From NCBI GenBank assembly GCA_943325195.2, contig CALPON020000017.1, forward strand, positions 1 to 34,438: a stretch of DNA of 34,438 nt, read 5' to 3'. Source of the DNA: Sphingobacterium thalpophilum (GTDB taxonomy: Bacteria; Bacteroidota; Bacteroidia; B-17B0; Aurantibacillaceae). Position 1 is the first letter of the stretch, and the number at the start of each line of letters is the position of its first letter. This document shows, piece by piece, positions 1 through 7,511 of the stretch. Below the pieces are notes generated by a model. The model had not been told where the DNA came from, did not search any database, and was given only the letters and a program-made list of their open reading frames with translations. The position numbers and the translations under genes are program-made.

Positions 1-74
1 AAACGAAATATGACAACAAACTCATCACAAAAAAACTAAGCGACTTTTATTCCGAACGCATTACAAAGTAAATT

Positions 75-180
75 GGGGCGCCTTAACGGGCTGTCACTAC
101 TCGCTCGCAAAAACGATTGTCACGAAACACCCGAAACATCGTTTTTTCGGAGCTCAAACAGGCCGTTCCATCCCTGGCGC
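75..180. repeat. Possible dispersed intergenic repeat with GGCGCC-type ends
   Basis: This non-coding stretch starts with GGGGCGCC (75-82) and ends with CCCTGGCGC (172-180), so its ends are short inverted matches (GCGCC/GGCGC). Inside are the phrases GGGCTGTCACTACTCGCTCG and CCGTTCCATCCCT. From memory, similar phrases recur between genes in many Bacteroidota genomes, but only one copy is present here, so repeat status is inference. The rest of 1-211 shows no gene. Confidence 0.35.
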
Positions 181-211
181 AATGCAAGACAAAAAACCCT
201 AACAAAAGGAA

Positions 212-973
212 CTACTTCTCACAAAAGTAAATGATCTCACCCGCAGGCAAACGATACCGATCAACCAACTCCGGTGTTAATGTGTTTACAAAATCATCTG
301 CCTTTACCTTAAAGCCAGCTGCCGTCAACTTATCCTTGTAGTCCAAACCAAAAAGACGCACATGGTCTTTCTGCCAGAAATGTAGCTCACGTTGCTCAGG
401 ACTTGTAATCGACTTGTCTTCGTAGGTCTTCTCCCGCGCAGTATCCAAAGGCACCTGAAAAATACCCCAACCCCCCGGCTTCATAATCCGATACAACTCC
501 CGCATACACTGATCCGCATCTTCCACATGCTCTAACACATGATTGCAAAAAATCACATCATAGGTATTGTCAGCAAATGGCGCCTGGTGCAAATCAAAAT
601 GTATATCCGCAATGGGACTATTGTAATCCCCGGTCGTATAATCCAAATTCTTTTGTGCCTTAAATAATTTATAAAAACACTGTTCCGGCGCAATATGAAG
701 CATCTTATGAGGCACAGTAAAAAAATTAGTCCGCTGCTTCAAATACAACCAAAGCAACCGGTGGCGCTCCAGCGAGAGGCTGCCAGGACAAAGCACATTT
801 TTTCGTTTAGCTCTTCCACCATAACCGTAAGGTAAAAATTTACGATAAGTCGCACCAGTAATCGGATCTTCATAACGCTGCCCATAATAAAGAACAGGTG
901 CAACCTTACTGAAACCAATACTGAACCAAATCAATAGGGGACGGGGAATCGTTCTTAAAAGCCAATGAAACAT
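212..973 (-). CDS. Class I SAM-dependent methyltransferase (Methyltransf_11-like)
   Basis: The protein has 253 residues. The region around residues 90-170 reads as a Rossmann-type methyltransferase: a degenerate motif I (LHIAPE at ~92, lacking the usual GxGxG), an acidic strand end (DIHFDLHQAPFAD), a motif near NHVLEHVED typical of Methyltransf_11 enzymes, and the post-motif segment IMKPGGWGIFQVP. The basic, aromatic N-terminus (LLRTIPRPLLIW) may associate with membrane but is not a clear signal peptide. The substrate cannot be told; related Bacteroidota proteins are annotated only generically. It lies 59 nt downstream of ruvB on the same strand, so cotranscription is possible. Assignment to the fold is firm, specific function unknown. 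Confidence 0.8.
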   Translation of the reverse strand: MFHWLLRTIPRPLLIWFSIGFSKVAPVLYYGQRYEDPITGATYRKFLPYGYGGRAKRKNVLCPGSLSLERHRLLWLYLKQRTNFFTVPHKMLHIAPEQCFYKLFKAQKNLDYTTGDYNSPIADIHFDLHQAPFADNTYDVIFCNHVLEHVEDADQCMRELYRIMKPGGWGIFQVPLDTAREKTYEDKSITSPEQRELHFWQKDHVRLFGLDYKDKLTAAGFKVKADDFVNTLTPELVDRYRLPAGEIIYFCEK

Positions 974-1032
974 ACAGGGATAAAGATAAGTATTTCAATC
1001 GCTGAAGGATAACAAAAAATAAAAAAGCAAGG

Positions 1033-2061
1033 CTAGTCCTCAAATAAAGTCCCCGTGCGCTGTATCGGATTTTTACCGAGGTGCTTATACGCCATCTCCG
1101 TGGCCTCACGCCCACGAGGGGTGCGGACAATATATCCCTCCTGAACGAGAAAGGGTTCATACACTTCTTCTATCGTACCACTCTCTTCTCCCACAGCCGT
1201 GCTGATGGTCGTTATACCAACCGGCCCACCCTTAAATTTATCAATAATGCAACTCAAAATTCGTAAGTCCATTTCATCGAGACCATTCTTATCCACATTC
1301 AATGCCTTTAAAGCATACGTTGCAATAGCAATATCAATATCACCATCCCCTTTTATCTGCGCAAAATCACGTACCCGCCGCAACAGCGCATTCGCAATCC
1401 GCGGTGTGCCGCGACTCCTTCTCGCAATCTCAAAAGCAGCTTCATCACTGATCTTAACATTTAAGATCCCCGAACTCCGCTGCACAATGCCTGTTAATAC
1501 CTTACTATCGTAATAATTCAAACGACTCGTAATGCCAAAACGAGCCCGCAATGGTGCCGTCAACAAACCACTCCGCGTGGTTGCACCAACCAATGTAAAC
1601 GGATTTAATTTAATCTGAACCGAACGCGCATTCGGCCCACTGTCAATCATAATGTCAATCTTGTAATCCTCCATGGCAGAGTAGAGGTACTCTTCCACAA
1701 CTGGACTCAATCGGTGAATCTCATCAATGAATAAAACATCAAAGGGCTCCAGATTAGTTAATAAACCCGCCAGATCACCTGGCTTATCTAACACCGGACC
1801 ACTACTCACGCGCAGATTCACACCAAGGTCATTCGAAATAATATGCGCCAAAGTGGTCTTACCCAAACCCGGAGGGCCATGCAATAACACATGGTCCAGC
1901 GATTCATTCCGCTGCTTGGCTGCTGCGACAAAAATCCGTAGGTTATCCACCACCGATTGCTGACCACTGAAGTCCTCAAAAGCAATGGGACGCAGCGCCC
2001 GCTCTACATCCTTGTCTGTCGGACTGAGATGTTCCTCACTGGCGTCTAGATTTGTATTCAT
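1033..2061 (-). CDS. ruvB: Holliday junction branch migration ATPase RuvB
   Basis: The 342-residue length is normal for RuvB. This hexameric AAA+ motor acts with RuvA on Holliday junctions in recombinational repair. Visible motifs are Walker A GPPGLGKT (62-69), Walker B FIDE (111-114), sensor 1 GATTRSG (159-165), the arginine-finger region LRARFG (171-176) and a C-terminal winged helix with [16 protein letters not shown]. The ATG at 2061 precedes the usual acidic N-terminal segment. A TATCTTTA box on the minus strand (2073-2066) lies only a few bases upstream of the ATG, so a very short leader is possible, but no convincing -33 element is seen. It is divergent from pepD. Confidence 0.98.
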   Translation of the reverse strand: MNTNLDASEEHLSPTDKDVERALRPIAFEDFSGQQSVVDNLRIFVAAAKQRNESLDHVLLHGPPGLGKTTLAHIISNDLGVNLRVSSGPVLDKPGDLAGLLTNLEPFDVLFIDEIHRLSPVVEEYLYSAMEDYKIDIMIDSGPNARSVQIKLNPFTLVGATTRSGLLTAPLRARFGITSRLNYYDSKVLTGIVQRSSGILNVKISDEAAFEIARRSRGTPRIANALLRRVRDFAQIKGDGDIDIAIATYALKALNVDKNGLDEMDLRILSCIIDKFKGGPVGITTISTAVGEESGTIEEVYEPFLVQEGYIVRTPRGREATEMAYKHLGKNPIQRTGTLFED

Positions 2062-2260
2062 AAAGTAAAGATAACAGATCGAGCGGCCGATCCCTGCTAT
2101 AAATTATAGAATGTTAATAGAAATACAATATGCTGCCGCCTTTCCACTCATCAAATCATCTTTTGTCAAAATTCTCAGCCAATCCCTCTTCCTGAATCTT
2201 TCCCAAGACTCCTCCTACCTTATTTCTCGCATACAAGCACTGCCTTTCCCGATTAAAAGC

Positions 2261-2268
2261 TAATTTTG
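2261..2268 (+). promoter_or_regulatory. Candidate -7 box of the pepD promoter
   Basis: TAATTTTG matches the Bacteroidota TAnnTTTG -7 consensus and lies 19 nt before the pepD ATG. No clear TTG -33 element sits at the expected distance, so the call is tentative. Confidence 0.4.
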
Positions 2269-2287
2269 TAGCCTTATTCTATCGCTT

Positions 2288-3733
2288 ATGAAAATCACCG
2301 ACTTGCAACCCACCAACCTCTGGAAAAATTTCGCTAATCTGAACGCAGTTCCCCGTCCTTCCAAAAAAGAACAACGGGTCATTCAGTTTGCAAAGGAGTT
2401 TGGTGAAAGTCTGGGACTACCCGTCCTGGTTGACCATGCCGGTAACGTGATCATTTCTAAGCCCGCTACGCCGGGTATGGAAAATAAAACGCCGGTCGTA
2501 CTCCAAAGTCATCTCGACATGGTCCACCAAAAAAACGCAGATACCGCCTTCGATTTTGAGAAACAAGGTATCGACATGTTCGTCGATGGAGACTGGGTCA
2601 AAGCAAGAGGGACCACATTGGGCGCGGATAATGGAGTAGGGGTAGCCGCGATCATGGCTATTCTTGAGAGTAAAGACATTCCACACCCCCCTCTGCAGGC
2701 GCTGTTTACGATTGATGAAGAAACCGGAATGACCGGTGCGTTGGCATTAAAAGGGGGCGTTCTGAATGGAAAAATCCTTCTAAATCTAGATACAGAAGAA
2801 GATACCGAATTGACGATTGGTTGCGCTGGAGGTATTGATATCACCGCATCTGGGAACTACCTGCAAAAAAAGACAACGGAGAGGGAAGGACTTCGCATCT
2901 CTGTCAGTGGCTTAACCGGCGGGCACTCGGGAATGGACATTCAGAAGGGTAGAGGCAATGCAAATAAAATCCTCGCACGCATTTGTCTTACCCTTTGCCA
3001 AAGCGAACTCATCGAACTAGCTTCTTTTACGGGTGGAAGTCTTCGGAACGCAATCCCTCGCGAAGCCGCTGCAGAGGTCACTTTGAAAAAATCAGACCAC
3101 GAAAACATTCTAAAGACAATCGCGGTGCTGACCGAACAAATCAAAAAAGAATTCCACTTTACCGATCCTGCTTTAGACTGCAGCTGCAGGGCAGTTCCTG
3201 CCGCCGATCTGGTCGCGGACTCTTCTTTTAGTGTTAATTTTCTACGCTCATTATATGCTTGTCCAAACGGCATCTACCGCATGAGTCCCGATATTGCCGG
3301 ATTAGTGCAAACTTCCAATAACCTGGCACGCGTTGAATTAAAAGAGGGAAACTTTCAGGTACAGTGCCTCGGTCGAAGCTCCATCGATTCTGAAAAAACA
3401 GATTTGCAAAATGCAGTTGCTGCAGTATTTGAACTTTCCGGCGCTGCCGTGAAATTCTCGGGAAGCTATCCCGGCTGGACACCTCTTCCAAATTCAGAAC
3501 TGGTCCGTTTTATGTCCGATCTCTATGCCCAAAAGTTTGGCCACGCACCAAATGTCAGTGCCGTCCACGCTGGACTGGAATGTGGCATTCTAGGCAGAAA
3601 TTATCCTGATATCCAAATGATTTCCTTCGGTCCAAATATCTTTGGTGCCCACTCTCCCGATGAACGCGCGCAAATCAGTTCCGTTCAAAAATTCTGGGAC
3701 TATCTGCTGGAAATTCTGAAGCAAATTAAATGA
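2288..3733 (+). CDS. pepD: Aminoacyl-histidine dipeptidase, peptidase family M20 (PepD)
   Basis: The protein has 481 residues, the usual length for PepD/PepV-type M20C di-zinc dipeptidases, which hydrolyse dipeptides such as Xaa-His in the cytoplasm. Metal and catalytic residues are readable: H75 and D77 in QSHLDMVHQ, D114 in GADNG, E144-E145 in DEETG, D168 in NLDTEE and H455 in GAHSPDE. The lid domain contains GGHSGMDIQKGRGNA. No signal peptide is present, consistent with a cytosolic enzyme. The gene stands alone: it diverges from ruvB and is followed by the repeat block. A weak AAGCA/TGCTT hairpin with a short T run (3753-3773) may end transcription. The family call is firm; exact dipeptide specificity is inferred. 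Confidence 0.95.
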   Translation: MKITDLQPTNLWKNFANLNAVPRPSKKEQRVIQFAKEFGESLGLPVLVDHAGNVIISKPATPGMENKTPVVLQSHLDMVHQKNADTAFDFEKQGIDMFVDGDWVKARGTTLGADNGVGVAAIMAILESKDIPHPPLQALFTIDEETGMTGALALKGGVLNGKILLNLDTEEDTELTIGCAGGIDITASGNYLQKKTTEREGLRISVSGLTGGHSGMDIQKGRGNANKILARICLTLCQSELIELASFTGGSLRNAIPREAAAEVTLKKSDHENILKTIAVLTEQIKKEFHFTDPALDCSCRAVPAADLVADSSFSVNFLRSLYACPNGIYRMSPDIAGLVQTSNNLARVELKEGNFQVQCLGRSSIDSEKTDLQNAVAAVFELSGAAVKFSGSYPGWTPLPNSELVRFMSDLYAQKFGHAPNVSAVHAGLECGILGRNYPDIQMISFGPNIFGAHSPDERAQISSVQKFWDYLLEILKQIK

Positions 3734-3788
3734 TTTCGCGGCTACCTTTTAGAAGCAATTGACTCTGCTTTTACGGCGAGCTTTGCCA

Positions 3789-4100
3789 AAACTTTTCAGT
3801 AAAGAAGTCTGAAAGACATCTCACTTCTTTACCATGAACCGCGTCCAAGGCCTTCCTGGAACTTTTCAGCAGAGAAGTCTGAAAGAATTCACAGTGGTTT
3901 ACCATGAATCGCGTCCAGGGCTTTCCTGGAATTTTCAAGCAGAGAAGTCTGAAAGACTTAACAGTGCTTTACCATGAACCGCGTCCAGGGCTTTCCTTGA
4001 ATTTTCAAGCAGAGAAGTCTGAAAGACTTAACAGTGCTTTACCATGAACCGCGTCCAAGGCCTTGCCGGAACTTTCAGCAGAGAAGTCTGAAAGACTTCA
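3789..4100. repeat. Tandem repeat of ~70 bp made of palindromes, about 4.4 copies
   Basis: Five copies of GAAGTCTGAA begin at 3804, 3874, 3944, 4014 and 4083, giving a period of 70, 70, 70 and 69 bp. Each unit contains GAAGTCT-GAA-AGACTTC (a 7-bp stem with a 3-nt loop, perfect in copy 5 and decayed by one or more bases in the others), then TTTACCATGAACCGCGTC, then a TCCAGG-GCTTT-CCTGGA hairpin. The copies differ by only a few substitutions, so this is a minisatellite-like array. There is no credible gene on either strand. Confidence 0.9.
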
Positions 4101-4104
4101 CACA

Positions 4105-4333
4105 CATTTACCACGGACGCAGTCCGTGGTAAATGCTGTTCACGATGAAGACAAGCCCGAAGGGCTTGAATACGGGGTAACTCTTTTCTGAAAGTAATGA
4201 GTGTTACTTTTTGAAAGATAAACCATGGATACGTCAAGCCCTTCAGGCTTGTGGGAACCGGTTAGTCGCCCTTACCTGAGGCTCTGCCTCAGGTAAGGGG
4301 TATTGAACTCCTCCGGAGTTCCTCGTGAACAGC
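4105..4333. repeat. Nested multi-hairpin palindromic element (REP/BIME-like or cloverleaf)
   Basis: First comes a perfect 14-bp hairpin with loop GCA (4105-4118/4122-4135). Then an 11-bp inverted repeat (GCTGTTCACGA 4135-4145, TCGTGAACAGC 4323-4333) encloses five hairpins: CAAGCCC-GAA-GGGCTTG (4152-4168), AAAGTAA/TTACTTT (4191-4210), CAAGCC/GGCTTG (4235-4251, an inverted near-copy of the first), a perfect 14-bp stem with loop TCT (4269-4299) and GAACTCC-TCC-GGAGTTC (4305-4321). Four of the stems close 3-nt loops. The pattern resembles REP palindromes moved by RAYT (IS200-like) transposases, but no such transposase gene is in the window. Confidence 0.8.
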
Positions 4334-4686
4334 TTTCAACAACCATAAAAAGAACAAAATACAGTATACCATGCCTTTCGAAAGACATCACATACATCGT
4401 CTAAAAGTTATTGAACCAAAGCTAGCTCTGCCCTCCTTTGTACTTGGGTCTACCCTCAATATCACTTATCGCTGCACGGCCTAGCTTTGTGGGAACTTCC
4501 AGTACAGAAGTCTGAAAGACTTCACACGCCTTTACCACTGACGCAGTCCCTGGTAAAAGCCCCTTGATTCATGGCATTTCGATACTTATTGACGCATTAG
4601 CCCGCAGCCGGCCTGATCGTTCCGTCACTATGTTAAATTAATTAACTATCTGATTAACAATGTCTTAATTTGTATAAACGACACTC
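4334..4686. repeat. Dispersed, decayed copies of the same palindromes; no gene
   Basis: The stretch holds a degraded copy of the GTCTGAAAGACTTCACACA phrase (about 4372-4397), a 9-bp inverted repeat CAAAGCTAG/CTAGCTTTG (4417-4425, 4481-4489), a perfect GAAGTCT-GAA-AGACTTC hairpin (4507-4523) and an imperfect copy of the TTTACCA...TGGTAAA hairpin (4531-4557, two central mismatches). Compared with the perfect stem at 4105-4135, the last one has decayed. Nothing coding is seen from here to the rpsA promoter. Confidence 0.7.
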
Positions 4687-4714
4687 TTGCAACGATTTAT
4701 TTCAAGTATATTTG
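4687..4714 (+). promoter_or_regulatory. rpsA promoter (Bacteroidota type)
   Basis: TTG at 4687-4689, a 17-nt spacer and TATATTTG at 4707-4714 match the -33/-7 consensus of the Bacteroidota primary sigma factor. Transcription would start near 4720 and give a leader of about 85 nt. Confidence 0.75.
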
Positions 4715-4728
4715 TGGTCCTGTTTTAA

Positions 4729-4787
4729 ATAAGGCTTAAAACACAAAAATTTAAGTTTAACCGCTCAGACCGGCCTTATCAGTCTGA
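4729..4787 (+). promoter_or_regulatory. Candidate pseudoknotted mRNA leader of rpsA
   Basis: The predicted 5' UTR contains hairpin TCAGAC/GTCTGA (4765-4770/4782-4787) with an 11-nt loop. Seven loop bases, GCCTTAT (4773-4779), are perfectly complementary to upstream ATAAGGC (4729-4735), so an H-type pseudoknot is possible. A small CTTAAA/TTTAAG hairpin (4735-4740/4750-4755) lies between them. The structure ends 17 nt before the ATG, where it could control translation. S1 autoregulation is known in Enterobacteria; regulation here is inference. Confidence 0.5.
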
Positions 4788-4804
4788 TACAATTAAAAAA
4801 TAAC

Positions 4805-6598
4805 ATGGCAGAAAAAGCCCCGGTAACCGGAAATCCCGATTTTGACTGGAACTCAATCGGAAAAAAACAAGACAATTACACAGCGGAAGAAAAAACCAAG
4901 CTGGATGAATTGTATGGAGAGAAATTAAGCACCATCACTGATCTTCAGATCATCGAAGGTGTGGTTGTTGCAAAAAACAACCGCGAAGTTGTTGTCAACA
5001 TTGGATACAAATCTGACGGAGTTGTTCCTCTTTCAGAATTTCGTTATAATCCTGATTTGAAAGTAGGCGACACCATTGAAGTCTTTGTTGACCAAGCAGA
5101 AGATACACAAGGACAGCTAGTGCTATCACACAAAAAAGCACGTGCAGGTAAGAGCTGGGATCGTGTTAATGAATCCCTTGCAAATGACGAAATCATTAAA
5201 GGTTTTGTTAAATGCCGCACAAAAGGTGGTCTCATTGTTGATGTGTTCGGCATTGAAGCATTCCTTCCAGGTTCACAAATTGATGTGAAACCAATCCGCG
5301 ATTACGATATCTACGTTGGTAAAACAATGGAGTTTAAAGTAGTAAAAATCAACAACGAATTTAAAAATGTTGTTGTATCGCACAAAGCACTCATCGAAGC
5401 AGAACTTGAAACTCAAAAACGTGAGATCATCTCTAAATTAGAGAAAGGTCAGGTTCTTGAAGGGACTGTTAAGAACATCACTTCTTATGGTGTGTTCATT
5501 GATTTAGGCGGTGTTGACGGACTTATCCACATCACTGACTTATCATGGGGACGTATCAATCACCCTGAAGAAATCGTGAAATTAGACGAGAAAATTCAAG
5601 TAGTTATCCTCGAATTTGATGACGATAAAAAACGTATTGCACTTGGTCTAAAACAATTAACACCACATCCTTGGGAAGCACTTTCTCAAGAAGTGAAAGT
5701 AGGCGATAAAATTAAAGGAAAAGTAGTTGTAATCAATGATTATGGCGCTTTCGTTGAAATCGCTGCTGGTGTTGAAGGACTTGTTCACGTAAGTGAAATG
5801 AGCTGGAGCCAGCATTTACGCAGTGCACAGGAATTTGTGAAAATCGGTCAGGAAATCGATGCGGTAATCCTCACATTAGATCGTGAAGAGCGTAAAATGA
5901 GCTTAGGTATGAAACAATTAACTCCTGATCCTTGGAATATGATCATGGAGAAATATGCCAAAGGATCTAAACACACTGGTACAGTTCGTAACTTCACTAA
6001 CTTCGGCGTTTTCGTTGAATTAGAAGAAGGTGTTGACGGACTTGTTCACATCTCTGACCTGAGCTGGAGCAAGAAAATCAAACACCCAAGCGAATTCTGT
6101 AAAGTGGGTGAGAAAATGAATGTTACCGTTCTGGAAATTGATGGTGAAAACCGTCGTCTCAGCCTCGGCCACAAACAACTCGAAGAAAATCCATGGGATG
6201 TTTTTGAAACTGTATTTACCGTTGATTCTATCCACAAAGGAACCGTCACGTCTGTAAACGACAAAGGCGCTCTCGTTGGTTTAACATACGGAGTAGAAGG
6301 TTTCTGTCCTGCACGTCACCTCGCGAAGGCAGACGGCGGTACATTAAAATTAGATGAAACGGCAGAATTCAAAGTAATTGAATTCAGCAAGGATGCGAAA
6401 CGCATCGTCGTTTCTCACGCTCGTCTTCACGAAGAAGTGAAAGAAGAAGCTAAACGTGCCGATAAGGTATCTAAAAAAGCAGATTCAGATGATGCGAAAA
6501 AAGCAATCAAAAAGGTAAAAGATAGCCAGGAAAAAACCACCTTAGGTGACTATTCCGCGCTGTCTGACCTGAAAGATAAGCTCGACGGCAAAAAGTAA
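4805..6598 (+). CDS. rpsA: 30S ribosomal protein S1 (bS1)
   Basis: The 597-residue protein contains six S1 RNA-binding (OB-fold) repeats, starting near residues 49, 126, 213, 298, 385 and 470. Repeats 3-5 carry the typical YGVFIDLGGVDGLIHITDLSW-like core and are separated by the recurring LTPHPW/LTPDPW/LEENPW linkers. S1 helps the small subunit capture and unwind mRNA, which matters in a lineage that mostly lacks Shine-Dalgarno sequences. The C-terminus is a Lys-rich charged tail. No Shine-Dalgarno precedes the ATG, and the upstream bases are A-rich. The gene is monocistronic: it has its own promoter and leader and a strong terminator at 6706-6733. Confidence 0.98.
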   Translation: MAEKAPVTGNPDFDWNSIGKKQDNYTAEEKTKLDELYGEKLSTITDLQIIEGVVVAKNNREVVVNIGYKSDGVVPLSEFRYNPDLKVGDTIEVFVDQAEDTQGQLVLSHKKARAGKSWDRVNESLANDEIIKGFVKCRTKGGLIVDVFGIEAFLPGSQIDVKPIRDYDIYVGKTMEFKVVKINNEFKNVVVSHKALIEAELETQKREIISKLEKGQVLEGTVKNITSYGVFIDLGGVDGLIHITDLSWGRINHPEEIVKLDEKIQVVILEFDDDKKRIALGLKQLTPHPWEALSQEVKVGDKIKGKVVVINDYGAFVEIAAGVEGLVHVSEMSWSQHLRSAQEFVKIGQEIDAVILTLDREERKMSLGMKQLTPDPWNMIMEKYAKGSKHTGTVRNFTNFGVFVELEEGVDGLVHISDLSWSKKIKHPSEFCKVGEKMNVTVLEIDGENRRLSLGHKQLEENPWDVFETVFTVDSIHKGTVTSVNDKGALVGLTYGVEGFCPARHLAKADGGTLKLDETAEFKVIEFSKDAKRIVVSHARLHEEVKEEAKRADKVSKKADSDDAKKAIKKVKDSQEKTTLGDYSALSDLKDKLDGKK

Positions 6599-6605
6599 TT
6601 CTGCT

Positions 6606-6695
6606 GGACTTTAAATAGTCCGCACGAGCTGCCACACTCCCGTAACGAACGTGTTCGTAAGCGGGCAACTAAATACCTCGCCAGGGTTTTTAGTT
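6606..6695 (+). other. Hairpin series in the rpsA 3' region
   Basis: Three stems precede the terminator: GGACT/AGTCC (6606-6621); CCCG plus ACGAAC pairing with GTTCGT plus CGGG around an internal loop (6639-6665); and AACTAAA/TTTAGTT extended by ACC/GGT (6667-6695), followed by a T run. The last could itself terminate transcription. The function of the set is unknown: it may be a structured 3' UTR or a small RNA released from it. It does not match tmRNA, SRP RNA or RNase P motifs I know. Confidence 0.4.
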
Positions 6696-6705
6696 TTTGA
6701 GAGCC

Positions 6706-6733
6706 AAAGCCCCGACCGAAAGGTTGGGGCTTT
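6706..6733 (+). terminator. Intrinsic terminator after rpsA
   Basis: A 12-bp stem AAAGCCCCGACC/GGTTGGGGCTTT (one G-T pair) closes a GAAA tetraloop. The arm ends in TTT and the following sequence is TGTGCTTG, so the external U-tract is short. The stem is very stable and its position after the rpsA stop codon supports termination. Confidence 0.8.
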
Positions 6734-6985
6734 GTGCTTGTGTTAACTACTGAAATCTCCGCTGTAAATCTGCAAGCCAATAGGCATCGGCGAGTCCGTA
6801 AAAGCTGTCGAGATGCCCGGAGAGCAATAGTTAAAACTAAAAGTGCTCGGACCGAAAACCGAAACTGGCGCTTAATCCACTCTGCAAAAAGCAGTATCTG
6901 GTGAATTAATAAGCATTCAGCTACTTAAACAATAAATCAGGCTTTCATCCGTTTTACTTGAAACGAAGAAGAAATAAGTTAGCCT
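6734..6985. other. Intergenic stretch with weak stem-loops, no gene seen
   Basis: Visible pairings are GGCATC/GATGCC (6783-6788/6812-6817), extendable with G-T pairs across a bulge; GAGCA/TGCTC (6822-6826/6844-6848) enclosing AGTT/AACT; and CTGC-AAAAA-GCAG near 6884. No known riboswitch core or clear promoter was recognised. It could be the leader of the small ORF at 6986 or plain spacer. Confidence 0.3.
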
Positions 6986-7174
6986 ATGATGACAACATCT
7001 ACTCCTGAATTAGAATTTCTAAACACCCAAGCCCCAAAAAAACGAGAAGATCACAGTCACTTGGCAACTGCTGAGCCTTCCAAGCACTGCCTAGATCATA
7101 TTTTGAATTTTAGCAAAAACCTGGAAGTCAAAAAATCCGAACAGCTGGGTGAATGGACATTTATGCGCAGCTAG
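6986..7174 (+). CDS. Small hypothetical protein, 62 residues
   Basis: The ORF encodes a hydrophilic protein with no signal peptide, no cysteine cluster and no membrane segment. A second ATG directly follows the first, so the start could be 6986 or 6989. The C-terminal third (LDHILNFSKNLEVKKSEQLG) resembles, from memory, a short tail seen in small uncharacterised Bacteroidota proteins that pair a helix like ILNFSKSLEV with a final strand. I recognise no function. It stands alone between rpsA and rpsL on the same strand, with no clear promoter or Shine-Dalgarno. It may be a real small gene or a chance ORF; the lineage-like C-terminus tips it towards real. Confidence 0.5.
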   Translation: MMTTSTPELEFLNTQAPKKREDHSHLATAEPSKHCLDHILNFSKNLEVKKSEQLGEWTFMRS

Positions 7175-7419
7175 ACTTTTTTAGCAATTTTTAACAATTC
7201 TCAGAAAAGAAAGCCGTCGCTGTTTTTTTGGACCAATTTAATGGCCAAAAAACGGTAACTTGGCGTTCTGAAAGGTTTTTGCTCAATCTCCCCTTATTTG
7301 GAATATGTATTCCGGTATTTAAGACCCTGTGAAATTTCTCAGAATTTGATTTTTGATCAATTCGTTGATCTATCTCAGGCCTAAAGCCTTAATTATCAAA
7401 AATATTTGCCCAAAAAGAA
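7175..7419. other. Intergenic stretch upstream of the rpsL promoter
   Basis: No gene is visible. It holds small perfect hairpins: GGAAT-ATGT-ATTCC (7300-7313), GATCAA-TTCG-TTGATC (7355-7370, UUCG loop) and a GCCAA/TTGGC inverted pair near 7243-7264. None has a convincing T run, so I do not call a terminator. Confidence 0.4.
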
Positions 7420-7449
7420 TTGGAGATACAAATTATTTCAGTATCTTTG
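7420..7449 (+). promoter_or_regulatory. Promoter of the str/S10/spc/alpha cluster, before rpsL
   Basis: TTG at 7420-7422, a 19-nt spacer and TATCTTTG at 7442-7449 fit the -33/-7 consensus well. The bases after the -7 box, CCCTCCC, are the same as at rRNA promoter P1 (33469-33476 and on). The expected start lies about 55 nt before the rpsL ATG. Confidence 0.85.
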
Positions 7450-7511
7450 CCCTCCCTAAAATGGGGAAATAGCTGAAACACCAGTAAAATCAAGTAATTC
7501 AAAGGATTGAA

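Noticed and set aside
3789-4100. CRISPR array
   Set aside because: The 70-bp units are alike along their whole length, with no unique spacers, and no cas genes are nearby.
3801-4240. Short open frames within the repeat block (for example a 69-codon frame on the minus strand at 4028-4237)
   Set aside because: They simply read through palindromes and tandem copies, with no family resemblance or start signals.
6599-6735. tRNA, tmRNA or SRP RNA after rpsA
   Set aside because: No T-loop GGTTCGA pattern, no CCA-type acceptor, and no SRP tetraloop motif could be found; only simple hairpins are present.
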